From: Yamagishiella unicocca
Lineage: Eukaryota > Chlorophyta > Chlorophyceae > Chlamydomonadales > Volvocaceae
Length of the DNA: 64,000 nucleotides
Assembly (NCBI GenBank): GCA_003116995.1
Contig: BDSL01000001.1
Span: forward strand, 1,178,001 to 1,242,000
Reading direction: 5' to 3'
Shown here: positions 1 through 12,200 of the stretch, in pieces
How positions within the stretch are numbered: position 1 is the first letter of the stretch
Layout of the letters: each line of letters starts with the position of its first letter
Made by a program: the position numbers and the translations under genes
The notes under the pieces: generated by a model
Seen by the model: only the letters and a program-made list of their open reading frames with translations
What the model was told of the DNA's origin: nothing
Database searches by the model: none

Positions 1-21
1 TTGCTTGAAGAAACCTTTGAA

Positions 22-3000
22 ATGAGCTGCTTCAAAGCGGCGCAGCCGACCCCTGTCGCATCGCCATCGCCACCTTCTCTGAGCAGCGGCTCCCGGGCTA
101 GCAGCCGAGACGACGACGGAGGTCCAGGTGCGGCCTCCGAGCATAACGCATTAAAGCGCAGCCGCGCGCGCCAGCGACCGCCGCTTCGCGGTAACGCAGC
201 CCAACGCCTCCCTTAACGGCCCACGCCGCAGATGGAAACGCCGTGAACGACCTTCCTCACGACCCGCGGGCCGCTGATGGCAGCGGGCTCCGACTGTCTG
301 TTCGGGAGGCGCTCAGCGGCCGCGCCGTCCTGATCACAGGTGCGCAGGCGAGGTTCCTGCCCGCGAGCGAGGACATCTTCGCTGCTTGCTGCCGTCGACA
401 TCCTTCGGCCGCGGGGTCACAGCCGCAGTTGTTGTAACGGTGACAGTGGGTTCCAGACCAAAAGGTAGAACCAGTTGTTGTCTGCTCGAATCATGTCCCA
501 AGGCGACTTGGCACGCCGCCGCCCGCCCCTCGACAAACGCCAACGCAGCCTCGACCAGGAGCCATGCGTTCATTCACGTAAAACGTTTCATCTTACCCGA
601 TGCTGTTGCAATACATTCCGTCACCTTTACTCCCCCTTTCCGCCTTCCCCTGATCGTCATTCGGCCTGCGGGTGCACGATGCTGGGATTGTGTTTTGAGC
701 CACTGACAGGGGTTCCGTCATTGGGCAGCAGGGGCGGACAGAGGCCGCGAGGCAAACAAACGCCAGAGGCTCCCTTTGGTTATGAGTTGTATGCCTCAAC
801 GCATGTACGCGCCTACCCTTTACCTTCACCGCTCCTCTCCTCCGCTTCACTCCGCTTCACCCCTCCGCCAGCTACACTTCCCATGTCACGTAACCGGGCT
901 TGTACGCCGCCACCCAGCGCCCACCTACGGGTTCTCATCCCAATCCCACCGCCCTTCGCCGCAACCCGGCCCACCACTCCCTCCCCCTCGCCGCACCCTG
1001 GCCCAGGCGGCACCGGCTACATCGGCAGCGTGGTTCTGGAGCAGCTTCTGCGCGTGGCGGGCGACCACGTGGGCACCGTGTACGTCATGTCGCGCACTCG
1101 AGGCGCCCTCAGCGCCCGCCAGCGAGTGGGGCGGGTGCTGGGCTCTGGGTTGTTCCAGCTGCTGCGGCGAGAGCACCCCGCGGCTCTGCGGAAGGTGCGT
1201 GGGTAGGGGGCCCGGTGGAGCAGGGGAGGCGGAAGGGGCAGGGGGGGCGGGGGAGGCGGAGGGGGCAGCGACCAAGCGATCAAACGACCCGGCCGGCCGC
1301 AGCGTGGGAAGGTGACAGGGTGGTGGGGTGAGGGTCGCAACTGGGCGGTGGAGGCAGTGCGAGGCTCGGCGCCTTCGCCGCGCCTTCGTCCCGCGATGGG
1401 CTTCGGCCCTAGAACGAGCCGACTCGGCAGCTCGTGGCGACGGCAGTGTGCAGCGAGCAGGGCAGCACTGTCCGAGGAGCATCCGCTCATGCCTCCGCTC
1501 ATGCCTCCGCCTCCGCCTTGCGCCCCCGTTCCCCTCTCGAGTGCCCCGCAGGTGGTGGTGCTGGACGGCGACCTGTCGTACCCTGGTGTGGGGCTGTCTG
1601 CGGCCGCGCTGGCGGAGCTGGCGGCGGAGCCGTCGATCGTCATCATCCACAGCGCAGCCAGGTGGGGGGTGGGTCGGTGGCAAGCGGAGAAGCGCGGCGT
1701 GGCGGCCCAGTGCCAGGGTGCGGAGGCGGTTACGTCGCCCAGGGCGCATCGCGGTAGTTGTAATGAACCGCTGCCTGTGCCCACAGAAAAGGCCCCAGCC
1801 GGCATCCGCCAGGTAGATGTACAACGCCGGTAGACCACACAGCAACCCAAGCGCCGCGGCAGGCAGTCGAGCGCGGCGCCTGCATCCTCTTGCCCCTCCG
1901 GTCCCCACGTGCTTACCCGTCGCCGGTGAAGATAGCCGCCGACGCCCTAGCTCCCCTGCTGGCCTCAGCACCTGACCGCCCACACCCCTCACCGCAGATC
2001 CATCGTAGCAGCTACCAAGGAGAATGCCCTCGCTGGGCACGCCCCTGCCTCCGAACCCCCTCCCCCTCTCTTGCGACGCCGCCCTCCGTTCCCCCCCCCC
2101 CGGCATGGATTTCTGGATCCAGGATCGCGCTGGACGACCCGATCCAGGTCACACTGCGGAACAACTACGAGGGCACCCGGCGGCTTCTGGAGCTGGTTGA
2201 GGCGCAGCTGCCTCGGTGCGCGGGCTTCGTGCACGTGTCCACCAGCTTCGTGGCCATGAACCTGCCGCACAACAGCTGCGTGCCGGAGCGCCTGATGCCG
2301 CTCATGTTCGGAGACCAGAGGGTCAGTAGGGGGGGCGCAGCGGAGGGCGGGGGGGAGGCTGTGAGGGGGCCGGGGCTGGGGCTGGGGCGGGAGCTGGGGC
2401 TGGGGCGGGAGCAGGAGCGTGTGGTGTGGGTTTGTGGGTATGGGTTGGGGTGGAGAGGCGGCCGAAGCATAGAGCCGAGGGCACTTGGCTGGCTCAGGGT
2501 TACAGAACGTAACCTGGCATGTGGGGGGCCGGTGGCAGGAGGCCGCCGTGCCGGGGAATCGCCAGTTCGTGCTCGTCCAGGACTCCGTACACTCCAGGCA
2601 GGGGCCAGCCCTGGCTCAGAAGCGTGTGCGCGTGTGTGGCGGTGGTTGTGGTGGTTGGCTGGGTTAGGTTGGGTGCGGTGCAGCCGAGTAGTACTTGCCC
2701 GGTCACTGCCTCACCACCTCACCTCCTCCCGCCCTCCTCCCGCCCTCCTCCCGTCCTCCCCGCGCCCCCCTCCTCACTCAGGTGGATCACGCCCGCCTGG
2801 CGCGGGAGCTGCTGAACACCGACAAGGTGATGGCGGACACCCGGGCCGCGCTGCTGTGCCGCAACTGGAACCTGCCCAACACGTACCTGGTGGGAGGGGC
2901 TGGCGGGGGATTTTACATAGACGAAGCGGTAACTCGACGTGGGCGTTGTAGTGGGTGCATAGCTTTCGGACACCGGGACGCGCGCGCATGCTACTGGACG

Positions 3001-6000
3001 AGGCTGGCTGGCTGGGTGGGGCTGGGAGGGAGGGACTCCAGCTGGCTGGGTGCCGTGTTCGAAGATCAAGGACCGGTGTTGCTGTTGGCCCGACTCACCC
3101 GACGTCCTCGCTTACGTCTCTCCTCATTAGTAAATTGGCTCCGCGCGCTGGTTTCCTCGAGGTTCGGTTCGTGCCTTCCCTCTCCCCCTCCTCTCCCTAC
3201 CTGCTGGCTGCCCATGCCGCCGCCGCATCTCCCCCACCCCTGCTGCTGCACACCTCCCTCATCTGCCTGTGTATGCCATCGGCCCCCTCCTCTCCCCCCC
3301 CCCCGATTCGCGGGTTGTCTTTTACCCGCTCCCCCCCCCCGCGCAGCTGGGGAAGCATCTGAGTGAGGCCCTCGTGGAGCAGTACCACTCCGAAGGGCGA
3401 GTGACGGGCGGCGCGGCGATTGTACGACCCAGCCTGGTGTCCGCGCTGGCGGGGCTGCCGTACCCAGGATACGTCGGCAACCTGGCGGGTGGGTGGGATC
3501 GGGGTGGATCGCGGCGGGTGGGGGTGGGAGGATGCAGCGACAGCCAGAGGGACGGATTGACTGCTAGCTCGCCCCCGGAGGGCACCAGGCGGCTGGGACG
3601 AGTGGTGTGCAGGCGACGCGTGAGCGTATCGTGGCAGGTAGGTCGCGGGCGCACATTGGCCCCACATGAATACGTTGCTGCCGTGCCAGCCCCCCCCGCC
3701 CGCATGTACCCCCCCGCATGTAACAGCCACCGAGTGTACCCCCTCTGTTCCCCTCGAGAAACTAGCACACAATGTGCCCGCATCCACTTACTTTTTGCGG
3801 ATCCTGTTAGGGTGGACCTAAAGCCATCCCCATCGCGCTTTATCCCTGCTGCCCGCCCCTGGCTGCCCCGACAGGCCCCTCCGGCTACATGACCGCATAC
3901 GCGCTGGGATTCTTCAACAACAACTCCGCCGCCTGGCACGCCTGGCACCTGCTCGACTCGGTGCCTGGGGACGTGGCGGCGGCGGTGACGCTGGTGGCGG
4001 CGGCGTCGCTGGCGGCGGGGGTCCGCAGTAGGGAGCAGCTGCACGCGCTGACGGCGGCGGCGGCGCCGCCGGAGCCGAGGACCGCGCGCCTCGGCTCCGC
4101 CGAGTCCGACGCCGGTGGCGGCGGCGGCGGCAACCACCGCGGCGGCTCCGCCGCGGCTCCGGAACCAGCGGGTGCGGTTGGGTTCCTGGAGCGCGCCAAC
4201 GAGAGCTTCCGGATGTACGACGAGGAGCACCACCGCCGCCACGGCCACCCGCACCAGCCACCCCCGGCGCAGCGGGCGGGCGAGATGCTGGTGTTCCATG
4301 CCGCCTCGTCCACCATCAACCCCTGCATGCACTTCGAGGCGTACGAGATGGCGTACCGCTTCTTCACCGTACACAAACCGAAGTACCGCCTGGGCGGGTG
4401 AGTGGGGTTTTTGAGGTTTGGCCGGAAGGGCGCGGGAACGGGTGCCCGCCGGGGTCAGCCGCGCGCGCGACTATCGTTACCTTAGCCGCCAACCTCCAGC
4501 TTCCAGCTGCCAACCGCCAACCATCCTCATTGAGCGCCTCTCCTCCGTCTCGGCCCAACCTCCCAACCATAAACCGCTAACCCTAGACTGTGACGCGCAC
4601 TCCAGTGCGGCGGAGGCCCTCTGCGAGGGAGGACTCCCGCCTCCATGCATGATCCACGGCCTGCGACACCAGCCGCTGCCGTACACGCGCCTCACCCGCC
4701 CCAACCCTAACCCCCAGCTCCCCCGCCCGCCGCTCCGCCCCCCCCTCCAGCTACGTGCGCGGTCCCGTAGACTACTCGCCGGTGCCTTGGAAGGTCGCCT
4801 TCAAGAAGGGCATCACGGGCGCGAAGGTGGCCATGGCGTCGGGGGTGCTGAGCTGCTTCGGGGAGAAGAGGGCCGCGCGCAGGTGGGCGTGGAGGGGCGG
4901 GGCGGGGTTGGGCCGTGCCTGGTGGTACCAAGCGGGGTTGGGCGGAGGTTGGGATCGCCAGGCCGGACTGGGAGGGCGGCAGCTGATGCAAAGCTTCCGG
5001 GCCGCCTCGGTTGAAGTGACACCTATGTGTCGACCCCCGTCGGCCAATCGCACAGCAACCTTGGAAGATGCTCCTGAACGTACCGGCAAGGAAATAGTTT
5101 TCCCTTACTGCTTACCTCTTTACGCACGAGCGTCCCCTCCCTCTTCACGTGCCCCCACCGGTCACCTGCCCCTCCCTCCTCCGCCTGTCCTAAACGGTTT
5201 TTCTCCTTTCATACACGGGTTTTCCTTCCAACCCTACCTACCTCCCCTCCCCCGGCTCCCAGGCTGCGCACGGGATTCGCCGCCTGGGATTACGCCAACG
5301 ACATCAAGCACGACAAGACGCTGTTCTTCTCGATCCGCAACGTGCTCGCCCTGGAGCGCTGCCTGCCGCCGGAAGAGCGCGAGATGCTGCCGCTGGCGTG
5401 GCGAGGGAGCTGGGTCGACTTCGCCAACACGTGAGAGCGAGCCGGCGGCGACGGTGGCAGCGGTGGCTGGGGTGACGGAAACGTTGGGGATGGGTGGTGG
5501 TGGTTGTTGTAACGGTTACAACAATGGGTGGTGGTGTGGGGGCAGCACGGCAGAGCATGGAAGCGGGGCAACTCGGCTACTTGCGGCTAGGAGGTTTGTT
5601 AAGAAGGGTCGTGGGAGGGTGCATGAAGACCGTGGGAGGGTGGGGCCCCCGGGCAGGTTCGCCTCGTCCTCTTCTTGATGCCACCTCATGTGGAGTCCCG
5701 TGCAGGTGGCTGCCGGTGGCAGGGTAGACTGATGCCTGCCCGGCATGCTGTGGCCGCGAGACCGGTGTCCCGAGAGTTAGCAAAACCAACTCCCAAAGTG
5801 TGCGCGGAGGCAGCTCGACACACCGCCGCCGCGGGCTTGACTCACGCCCACGTACTTGCTGCTTAAGCCCTGCCCCTCGTAGCCCCGTCACATCACATCC
5901 TGCCCCTCGTAGCCCCGTCACATCACATCCTGCGGGGTTTGATTGGCGGTCCCCGACTGCGATTCCCCTGCCTTCCCCCCGCGTCCCCCTTCCCCCAACA

Positions 6001-6389
6001 GCTACATGGCGGGCGTGTGCCGGCTGTTCATGGGCCTGCCAGTGCCGCCCTCAACCCCCCAGCTGCCGCACAGTTTCGTGTACATCCCCTTCATCTCCAT
6101 GGCGGATCAGGATCTCCCGCCGCTGGCGGGCACTCGAGGCGTGCGTGCGGCTCCGCCGGTCACCAGCAGCGCCGCCGCCCGCGTCCCCACAGTCACGGCG
6201 GAGGGGGAGGAGGAGGAGGTGGTGGTGAAGCGCGTGAAGCAGCCGCCAGCGGTGACGGCGCCGGCGCCGGCGGCGGCGGTGCAGGCCGGCAACCTGGCTG
6301 TGGCAGGGAACTTGCTGGCGGCGAAGGGCAAGGCGCTACTGCCGGTGTCGCAGCCGCCGCAGGTGCAGATGACTGGGATGACGGTTTGA
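22..6389 (+). CDS. FAR: Alcohol-forming fatty acyl-CoA reductase (FAR), 11 exons
   Basis: Predicted NADPH-dependent reduction of long-chain acyl-CoA to fatty alcohol (wax/ether-lipid precursor), probably at ER or peroxisome. Exons by phase: 22-127, 232-339, 1007-1194, 1552-1661, 2123-2321, 2782-2889, 3347-3488, 3875-4397, 4751-4882, 5263-5430, 6002-6389; 723 aa. Joining exons 2 and 3 gives the Rossmann motif LITGGTGYIGSVV. Downstream come VVVLDGDLS, HSAARIALDDPI, FVHVSTSFVAMN, the YxxxK catalytic pair (NTYLLGKHLSEALV, formed across the exon 6/7 junction), a GPSG segment, and a FAR C-terminal domain in exons 8-11 (PHSFVYIPFISM). The first exon is low-complexity; its ATG at 22 is the first in frame here, but the true start could lie left of the window. 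The ~75 residues after the GPSG region and the last ~90 residues are Ala/Gly-rich linkers. Family assignment is firm; exon 1 is the least certain part. Confidence 0.9.
429..474 (+). repeat. TIR-family copy (end sequence) in FAR intron 2
   Basis: This 46-bp copy begins TTGTTGTAACGG and continues through the CAGTGGGTTCCAGACC core to AGGTAGAACC. It matches the left terminus of the 544-bp element at 27,899 with one change in the first 20 bases (GGTGAC instead of GGTTAC). It lies inside the intron between 339 and 1007. Confidence 0.85.
5504..5524. repeat. Isolated 21-bp perfect palindrome of the TIR-family end
   Basis: The first 16 bp equal the outer end of the repeat family (TTGTTGTAACGGTTAC), but the sequence then mirrors itself instead of continuing into the CAGTGGG core, giving a perfect odd-length palindrome centred on 5514. 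It lies in FAR intron 10 (5431-6001). It could be an excision or rearrangement footprint, or a chance truncation. Confidence 0.6.
5871..5930. repeat. Two-copy 30-bp tandem duplication in FAR intron 10
   Basis: Positions 5871-5900 and 5901-5930 are identical 30-mers (starting TGCCCCTCGTAGCC). The location is intronic, 70 bp upstream of the exon 11 acceptor. It looks like a young slippage duplication. Confidence 0.9.
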
Positions 6390-7568
6390 GCGGCGGCTGG
6401 GAGGCCTGGGAGGCTGGGAGGCAGGCCGGGGAGACGGGGTGCGCGCCGTTGCGACAGTGCCGGAGGTGCAGCAAAAGGATGGCGGTGGGTGGAGATGATC
6501 CAAAAAGATTATGGGGAGCGTTGAACGCGATGGATAAACGGGGCGGTAGGTGCTACTGGGGGCCGGCAGCAGCTCCCCATTACTCCTACCTTCATTCCTA
6601 TACTAGCGTCTGTTAACAGTTACCGTTAATTTGTTGTTTTTACGTCGCTGTTGCATCGTCTGTCTGCCTCAGGAAACCGGTTGTTGTGTTGCACTGACTC
6701 TTCTGAGGGATACGATCTTGTGATTTGGAACGCATGCTTAAGGTCCTGTGGCCTCACGGTGGGTTGCGATGCGATTGGCTTGGGGCAAGTACGGAAACGC
6801 AGGGGTGTTGGATATGGCTATGGCGGGGGTCCTTCGGCCGGTTGGGTAGTTGGTTGCTGTCAGACCCCACGCAGCCCTAGCTGCCTGCAGCCCTGAGCCC
6901 CAGCAGGGCTAAGGAGTAAGGACGCGTAAACTGCTGAATAAACCGCCTGGGCGCCTGCGCGTAGGCGACATTGGGCGGACGGAATGGGGAATGAAAGAAG
7001 TACGATGTGTGCGGCGCTTTTAACCAAACAACGGCAAGACGTCGCGTCTGGCTTGCCATCAAAACGCCCGTGGGCTGTGGAAGGCGGTGTTGGAGGCAGT
7101 GGCTGGGTGGCTGCCGAGGCCAGGAGCGGGCGCAGCTGGCAGCACTCTCGAGCAGCTAGGGTACAGAACGGCTTCCGAGGCAAGCCGTGTTGTGGCAGCT
7201 TGACGGCAGTTGGTTGCTGTCGCAACCCAGCCATGCGGTTTCGATACGTAGATCTGTGGAAAGCCGGCGGCGGGAAGAGCACCGCATGCCCAGCCACCGT
7301 TGGTCGACAATCTGTGGCTGGGGTGGACACCTCCCGCCTTAGTACGAACGGTACGGCCGCACTGCGTCACAATTTCCTGCAATAAGGTTGGGAAAGGGCG
7401 GCCATCAAGTCTGCCACCAACGCTAGCTGGACCTAACATGCTAATGTGCTGTCCCAGCGCCGCGGCCTTTAGTATCGCCTTGACCTCCGCTGCCATTGCA
7501 TCCGGGCGATCAATGGCCTCAGCTTCCCCCTACGCATCCATAGGTTGCTGTAGACTCATACACTACCA

Positions 7569-7900
7569 TCTGGTCTGGAACCCACCATCATAACACCAAC
7601 CTCAGTGCCAGGCGATGTGCCCAATGGTTCTACCTGTAGGTCTACAACCCAGAGTTTCCGTTAAAACCACCTGGATGAACGAGTACCAAGTATTCCTACA
7701 ACCATCCTCAGCTTCGGCGATGCACGGTTATGCGCAGCCACCTGACGGAGGAGACAAAGACCGACGTGCACCGGAACAAAGGCAAACTACCAGAACACCA
7801 AATCGACAGGCCGGAGGCACACAGAGCAGCAGCCAGGTGGTGTTGATGGGCTCGTCCAGTTCTTTGTTGGTGATGGTTGCCGCGTCGTTGTTGTAACGGT
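7569..7900. repeat. Degraded TIR-family element with internal segment
   Basis: Reverse-oriented end fragments lie at 7569-7595 (TGGTCTGGAACCCAC) and 7612-7660 (GTGCCCAATGGTTCTACC). An internal stretch at about 7739-7840 closely matches 27,965-28,060 of the full element (shared runs include CACCGGAACAAAGGCAAAC and ATCGACAGGCC). A forward end TTGTTGTAACGG lies at 7888. The parts are rearranged relative to the intact copy, so this is a relic or nested set. Confidence 0.7.
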
Positions 7901-8076
7901 TACGGCGTCGTATTCTTTCATGTTTAGGGGAACAAACCCAGGCGAGGAAGGACTAATAAAAGCGCCGTACAATCAGCCCGTGGCTACCCGGCCTGGTGCC
8001 GATAAGTACTTTTGTCGCACAGAGGGATTTCCCTAAAAGTAACAGCGCGAGGCTGTGCGCAAAGTCGCCATTGGGC

Positions 8077-8131
8077 CGGTCGCGGAGCGGTTAAAAGCGA
8101 CCGTGGGTCGTGAAGTTGGCTGTGGACCCAC
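8077..8131 (+). other. Two adjacent perfect 7-bp hairpins
   Basis: CGGTCGC (8077-8083) pairs with GCGACCG (8097-8103), and GTGGGTC (8103-8109) pairs with GACCCAC (8125-8131). The first stem encloses a GGAGCGGTTAAAA loop that resembles a class II tRNA D-arm/A-box, but no proper anticodon arm or TPsiC arm follows at the right spacing. It may be a decayed tRNA or tRNA-derived SINE, or coincidence. Confidence 0.3.
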
Positions 8132-9259
8132 AGATTTACCTCAAAAAGCAAAAGCCACCAAGCCACCGCTGGTCGATTTAAAACGGGGCAAGTTCGAAAG
8201 GGTTCAAACGGTCCGCAGTGGCCCCTCGCCAGGCCTCGCCCCGACAACGCACACTTGTTCAGCCGGCACGCGCCTCACGACACACTTGTGCCGCACGGCA
8301 CACGGCATGCTATAGCGCGGCGCCCCGCGTACGTGCAGCTCGCTTCGCAGATGGCATGCAGCAGTGCTACCTCTCGAGCCTGAACCCACGGCGGGAGCTC
8401 CCCTCCCTCTGGCCACTTTTCTTGACGCACGTCAGTCCCGTCGGGCGCTTGCTTCAACAGGAGACGGGTTCTCGCTCGCTTGCAGTTAAGGTCAAGAATG
8501 AAGTAGAAGCAACTGGGCTCTCAATTGTCGACGGTCACAGCCCGGAGCCACCGGCGAGGCGCTCGTTCGACCCCACTCGACCACAATCACGATCAATAAC
8601 TCACGAGGCAAAAACTCGTCCGCATTAAAAATGGGAATTCTCTGCAAGGCGGAAAGATCAATTACTGCCATAAACGCACGCCAAAATTTCAAAGCCTGGG
8701 AGGCGAACCATCTCTGGCTGCCGTATAGCGGTCCAGGGTAGAGCGCGGTCGAGCCCTGAGTCAGACTATCATGTGGTGGGCTCCGCATACCCATTTCGTC
8801 TTCCCCTCCCTCCTACCGGTACGACATACCCCTCCACCCAAACGTTTGCGGCCTGGCATCCCATAGGGCCCCCATGCCAACCAAGTCGCTGCAACCCAGG
8901 GGTCGTGGCCTACGCCTCTGCCACTGAAAACTTCTATCCATACCCCCAATACCCCCCATACCGCGCGCATGCAAATAAGGTACTTGAGCACGTCTTGCGC
9001 CGAAAGGCACTGCACTTCCCGCCCAGGGTTTACACGGCTGAGTCACCAGGCCCCAACCCCAATCCCTCCCTGCAGCGGACGCCACCTGGGCGCATTCTGA
9101 CGCCGTGCCGTGATGGACAGCCCATACCCAGCCACACCCCTTCCTAGCGCAACTGCTTTCCCCTGAACACCCCCCCGCCCTGGTTTCCCCTCTACGCCGC
9201 TCCCGAGCTCAATGCCTCCTGCACGCCCCTTCCCAAGGGCCTTACGCCCCTCATGCTTC

Positions 9260-12200
9260 TCACGCCCTTACACGGCTCTGCAGCCAGGCCGGCATGCCGT
9301 TGTGGGCGCTGAGCAGCGCCCGGGCCATGACTCGGTCGCTGAGGCACAGCGTGTGGCCTTCGGGCCAGGTCTGAAGAGGGAGGAGGGGGGGGACGAAGGG
9401 GAGGCAAGCTGTGAATTGGATGGCCTGTGACCCAGTGCCCTGTTTCTTCCTCCACTTGCTCCCCCGGCCACACCGGCCGCCAACATCAGCGGACGCAGCG
9501 GACATCGACACGTCCGGGGACACGTCACCGGACAGGTCACCAGCTACCTCCATAAGGCCCACGGAAGGGGACACCGGGCGTAGCGTGATTCTGCGGTCAA
9601 CGCCGGTCAACGCCGCAGAGGCCACCGTTTTGGGGTACCGAATAGGGTGACGCCGGCATCCGCCCGATCCAACCACACACCGACCCTTCCTGCTGCCCTC
9701 TTGCTCATCTGGCCGCCCTCCCGCCCACCTGCAATGTGGAGATGGACATGTCGCCGGCCTGCAGTGCCATGACGTCACTGCGGCCCACGGGTACTATACG
9801 GCGAGTGTCGTACGCGTTGTTGTACACCACGGGCAGGCCTGCCGCCAGTGCCTGCAGCCAGGAACGGAGGGACAGTGCGAGTGCAGTGTTCTGGGTGTGG
9901 CATAGAAACCGTTGACGCGACAAGGACAGGGTGCGGGGGGCTCGCATTGTGGTGGTGTGTAACCTGATACCGGTATTATGCAATGTGATGTGTCCGCGGC
10001 GTGGTTCTTAATCACCGGGAATCGCCTTAGAGCATGACTTCTGACTGGTCGTGAAGGAGGGATGCAGGTGACGCGCCATGCTGTGTCTTCGGGACGCCAT
10101 GGTGTCATCTGCATCCCGCCGCCGCCCTCCACATGCCCGCTAGCCGTCCCCTCCCCCAGCCCCCCCGTCCCCGCCGCCGCCCTTACCTGGGCGATGTCCT
10201 CTACGGCGCTAACGGGCGAACAGGCAGCCCCCACACCGTTGCCGTTGCCGTTGCCATTGCTGCTGCCGTGCTCAATGTTGCTGGTGCTGGCGAATCCGTT
10301 ACCGCTACCGTTACCGTTGCCATTACCGTTGCCTGTGCCGTTGACAACGGCTTTCGCCGCGCCCGCCGCGACCAGGGCAGGCTCCCGCTCTGCCACGGCG
10401 GGCGCCCGACCCGGCACCGAAACCACGTACGAGTCCTTGTAAAACATAAGGCCCAGACCTGGTGCAGATTGCGCAGTCGCAGGGTGGTGCGTAGGCCACA
10501 CGCCATAGGCCTCGTGTTGCTGGGTTGTGGTTGTGGTTGGTGGTTGTGGTTGTGGTTGTGGTTGTGGTTGTGGTTGGTGGTTGTGGTTGTGGTTGTGGTT
10601 GTGGTTGTGGTTATGGTTGTGGTTGTGGTTGTGGTTGTGGTTGTGGTTGTGGTTGTGGTTGTGGTTGTGGTTGTGGTTGTGGTTGTGGTTGTGGTTGTGG
10701 TTGTGGTTGTGGTTGTGGTTGTGGTTGTGGTTGTGGTTGTGGTTGTGGTTGTGGTTGTGGTTGTGGTTGTGGTGCTGCTGGCGGGGCCCTATGCTCCCAC
10801 CCTCCACACCGCTCATCATGCCTCCTGCTCCCGCTAACACATCCTAACCCGGAAACCTGCCCTTCCGCCCTCCCATGCACTGCGATCTAAAACCCAATTC
10901 ACGTTCACCACCGATGCACAGCAGCTCCCAAGTCCCGACCCGGGGCCCTGGACCCCCGGCCCCCTCCCGCGCCCCCCCTGGAGTCCGCACCCGTGGTCTG
11001 CACCCTCCCTGGCCCCTGCTGCCAGTCCGCTGGCACGTTGAGGTTGAGGAAGACGTCTCCATCCAGGAAGGCGTCCAGCAGCACCTGGGGGGCAAGAGGG
11101 AGGGGAGGACAGGGGGAGGGGGGTGAAGCGGACGGGGGGGTACCGGTGCCAAAATGTACGACAGGTGCGCAGCTCCGAAACCAGCGATGCCTCACCACTT
11201 CCACCAGGACTTTCACATACTGGTGGCGCCCCCGGCATGCACCACCTCCACCTCCACATACGTTCCCGTCGGCGCAGCCAACCTGACCATTTCGGGTCCC
11301 TGGGCCAGGTGCCCCGGGTCTCAAGCTGCTCCACCTCACCACCGGTTCGTGGCCAGCTCCGTCCCACCCCCGTCAGACAACCCGATGCCCGCCTCCCGCG
11401 GCGGCGCGGCGCGACTTCGGCATCCTGCCGCGGACGCTAGCTGGCCAAGCCCGGTAACCTACTTCATCAACACGGTAACGGTCTGTGTCCAGTCCGGGCC
11501 CCGACAAGTCTCGCTGTAGCATGTCCAGCCACCACATCAAGTTCTCCACCATGCACCTCAAAACGGGCTCTCAAAACGTTTCGCCCGGGGTACAGGGTGG
11601 AGAACTTGATGTGGTGTCTGGACATGGGGAGCCTAGGTCCGGCTTTGCATATCTGGACAAAGTGCTCCAGCATGCAACTCCAAAAGTGTACCAAGCGTTT
11701 CCCAACCCGTTTTACGTTCCAGTGCTGACATATGAATTTCCTCTCCTAACCCCCCGCAGCCCCCGGGCCACAGGCTCCAAACTACAGGCTGCCCACCTGC
11801 TCCACGTCCAGCACCCAGTTGTGCGGAAGTGCGTCGTACTCGCACGTGGTGGCGGTGTGGCGGCGCCCCATGACGCCCACCACGATGTGGTTTCGGGGCC
11901 AGTTGCGGGCGGGCTGGCGGCCCAGCGTATCCAGCGCCAGCTCCGCCAGAGCCTGGGGGGGGAGGGCAGGTGGGTGCTGTGGAGTCGTACAGGCAGGAGG
12001 GGCTCCTCCTCTGTCGTTAACCGCCAACTACCAAGCAACGACCTGGCGTGGCTGGTCATCCTTCGCCTGCCGCTGCCTCCCAACTGCCCAGCCCTCACGA
12101 AGGTGCCACCAGGCTTCGCCCTGCCGGCCGACCCGCGGGTCGCACCCGTGTCGCCTCCACGGCGTTGTCCAATGTGGAGGCCTTATCCAGGCTCGTGCTG

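Larger units (their letters stand above)
6390..9259. other. Gene-poor spacer between FAR and SurE 3' ends
   Basis: No exon chain with conserved family motifs was found on either strand. FAR (+) and the SurE gene (-) converge here, so the edges should hold both 3' UTRs; a TTACA (TGTAA on the minus strand) near 9028 could serve SurE. The centre carries degraded copies of the TIR family (7569-7900) and a pair of small hairpins (8077-8131). Several 80-130 codon open frames exist but lack splice-compatible extension or recognisable motifs. Confidence 0.6.

Noticed and set aside
925..2106. A 393-codon minus-strand frame opposite the FAR gene
   Set aside because: High GC content produces long antisense frames. 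The plus strand carries conserved FAR motifs across phase-consistent exons, and the minus frame has no recognisable domain.
8077..8230. A tRNA gene
   Set aside because: The D-arm-like segment is not followed by a 7-bp-loop anticodon arm or a correctly spaced TPsiC arm, and there is no acceptor stem pairing.
9794..10840. A 348-codon minus-strand frame with a long His-Asn/Gln-Pro repeat
   Set aside because: The repeat is the GGTTGT microsatellite in an intron. Only the parts 10,187-10,458 (exon 9) and 9,729-9,851 (exon 10, in a different frame) are coding by phase and SurE similarity.
11154..11519. A 121-codon plus-strand frame (TYVPVGAANLTISGP) within SurE
   Set aside because: It overlaps SurE introns and exon 7 on the opposite strand and has no extension or motif. 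Kept only as a caution about exon 7 boundaries.
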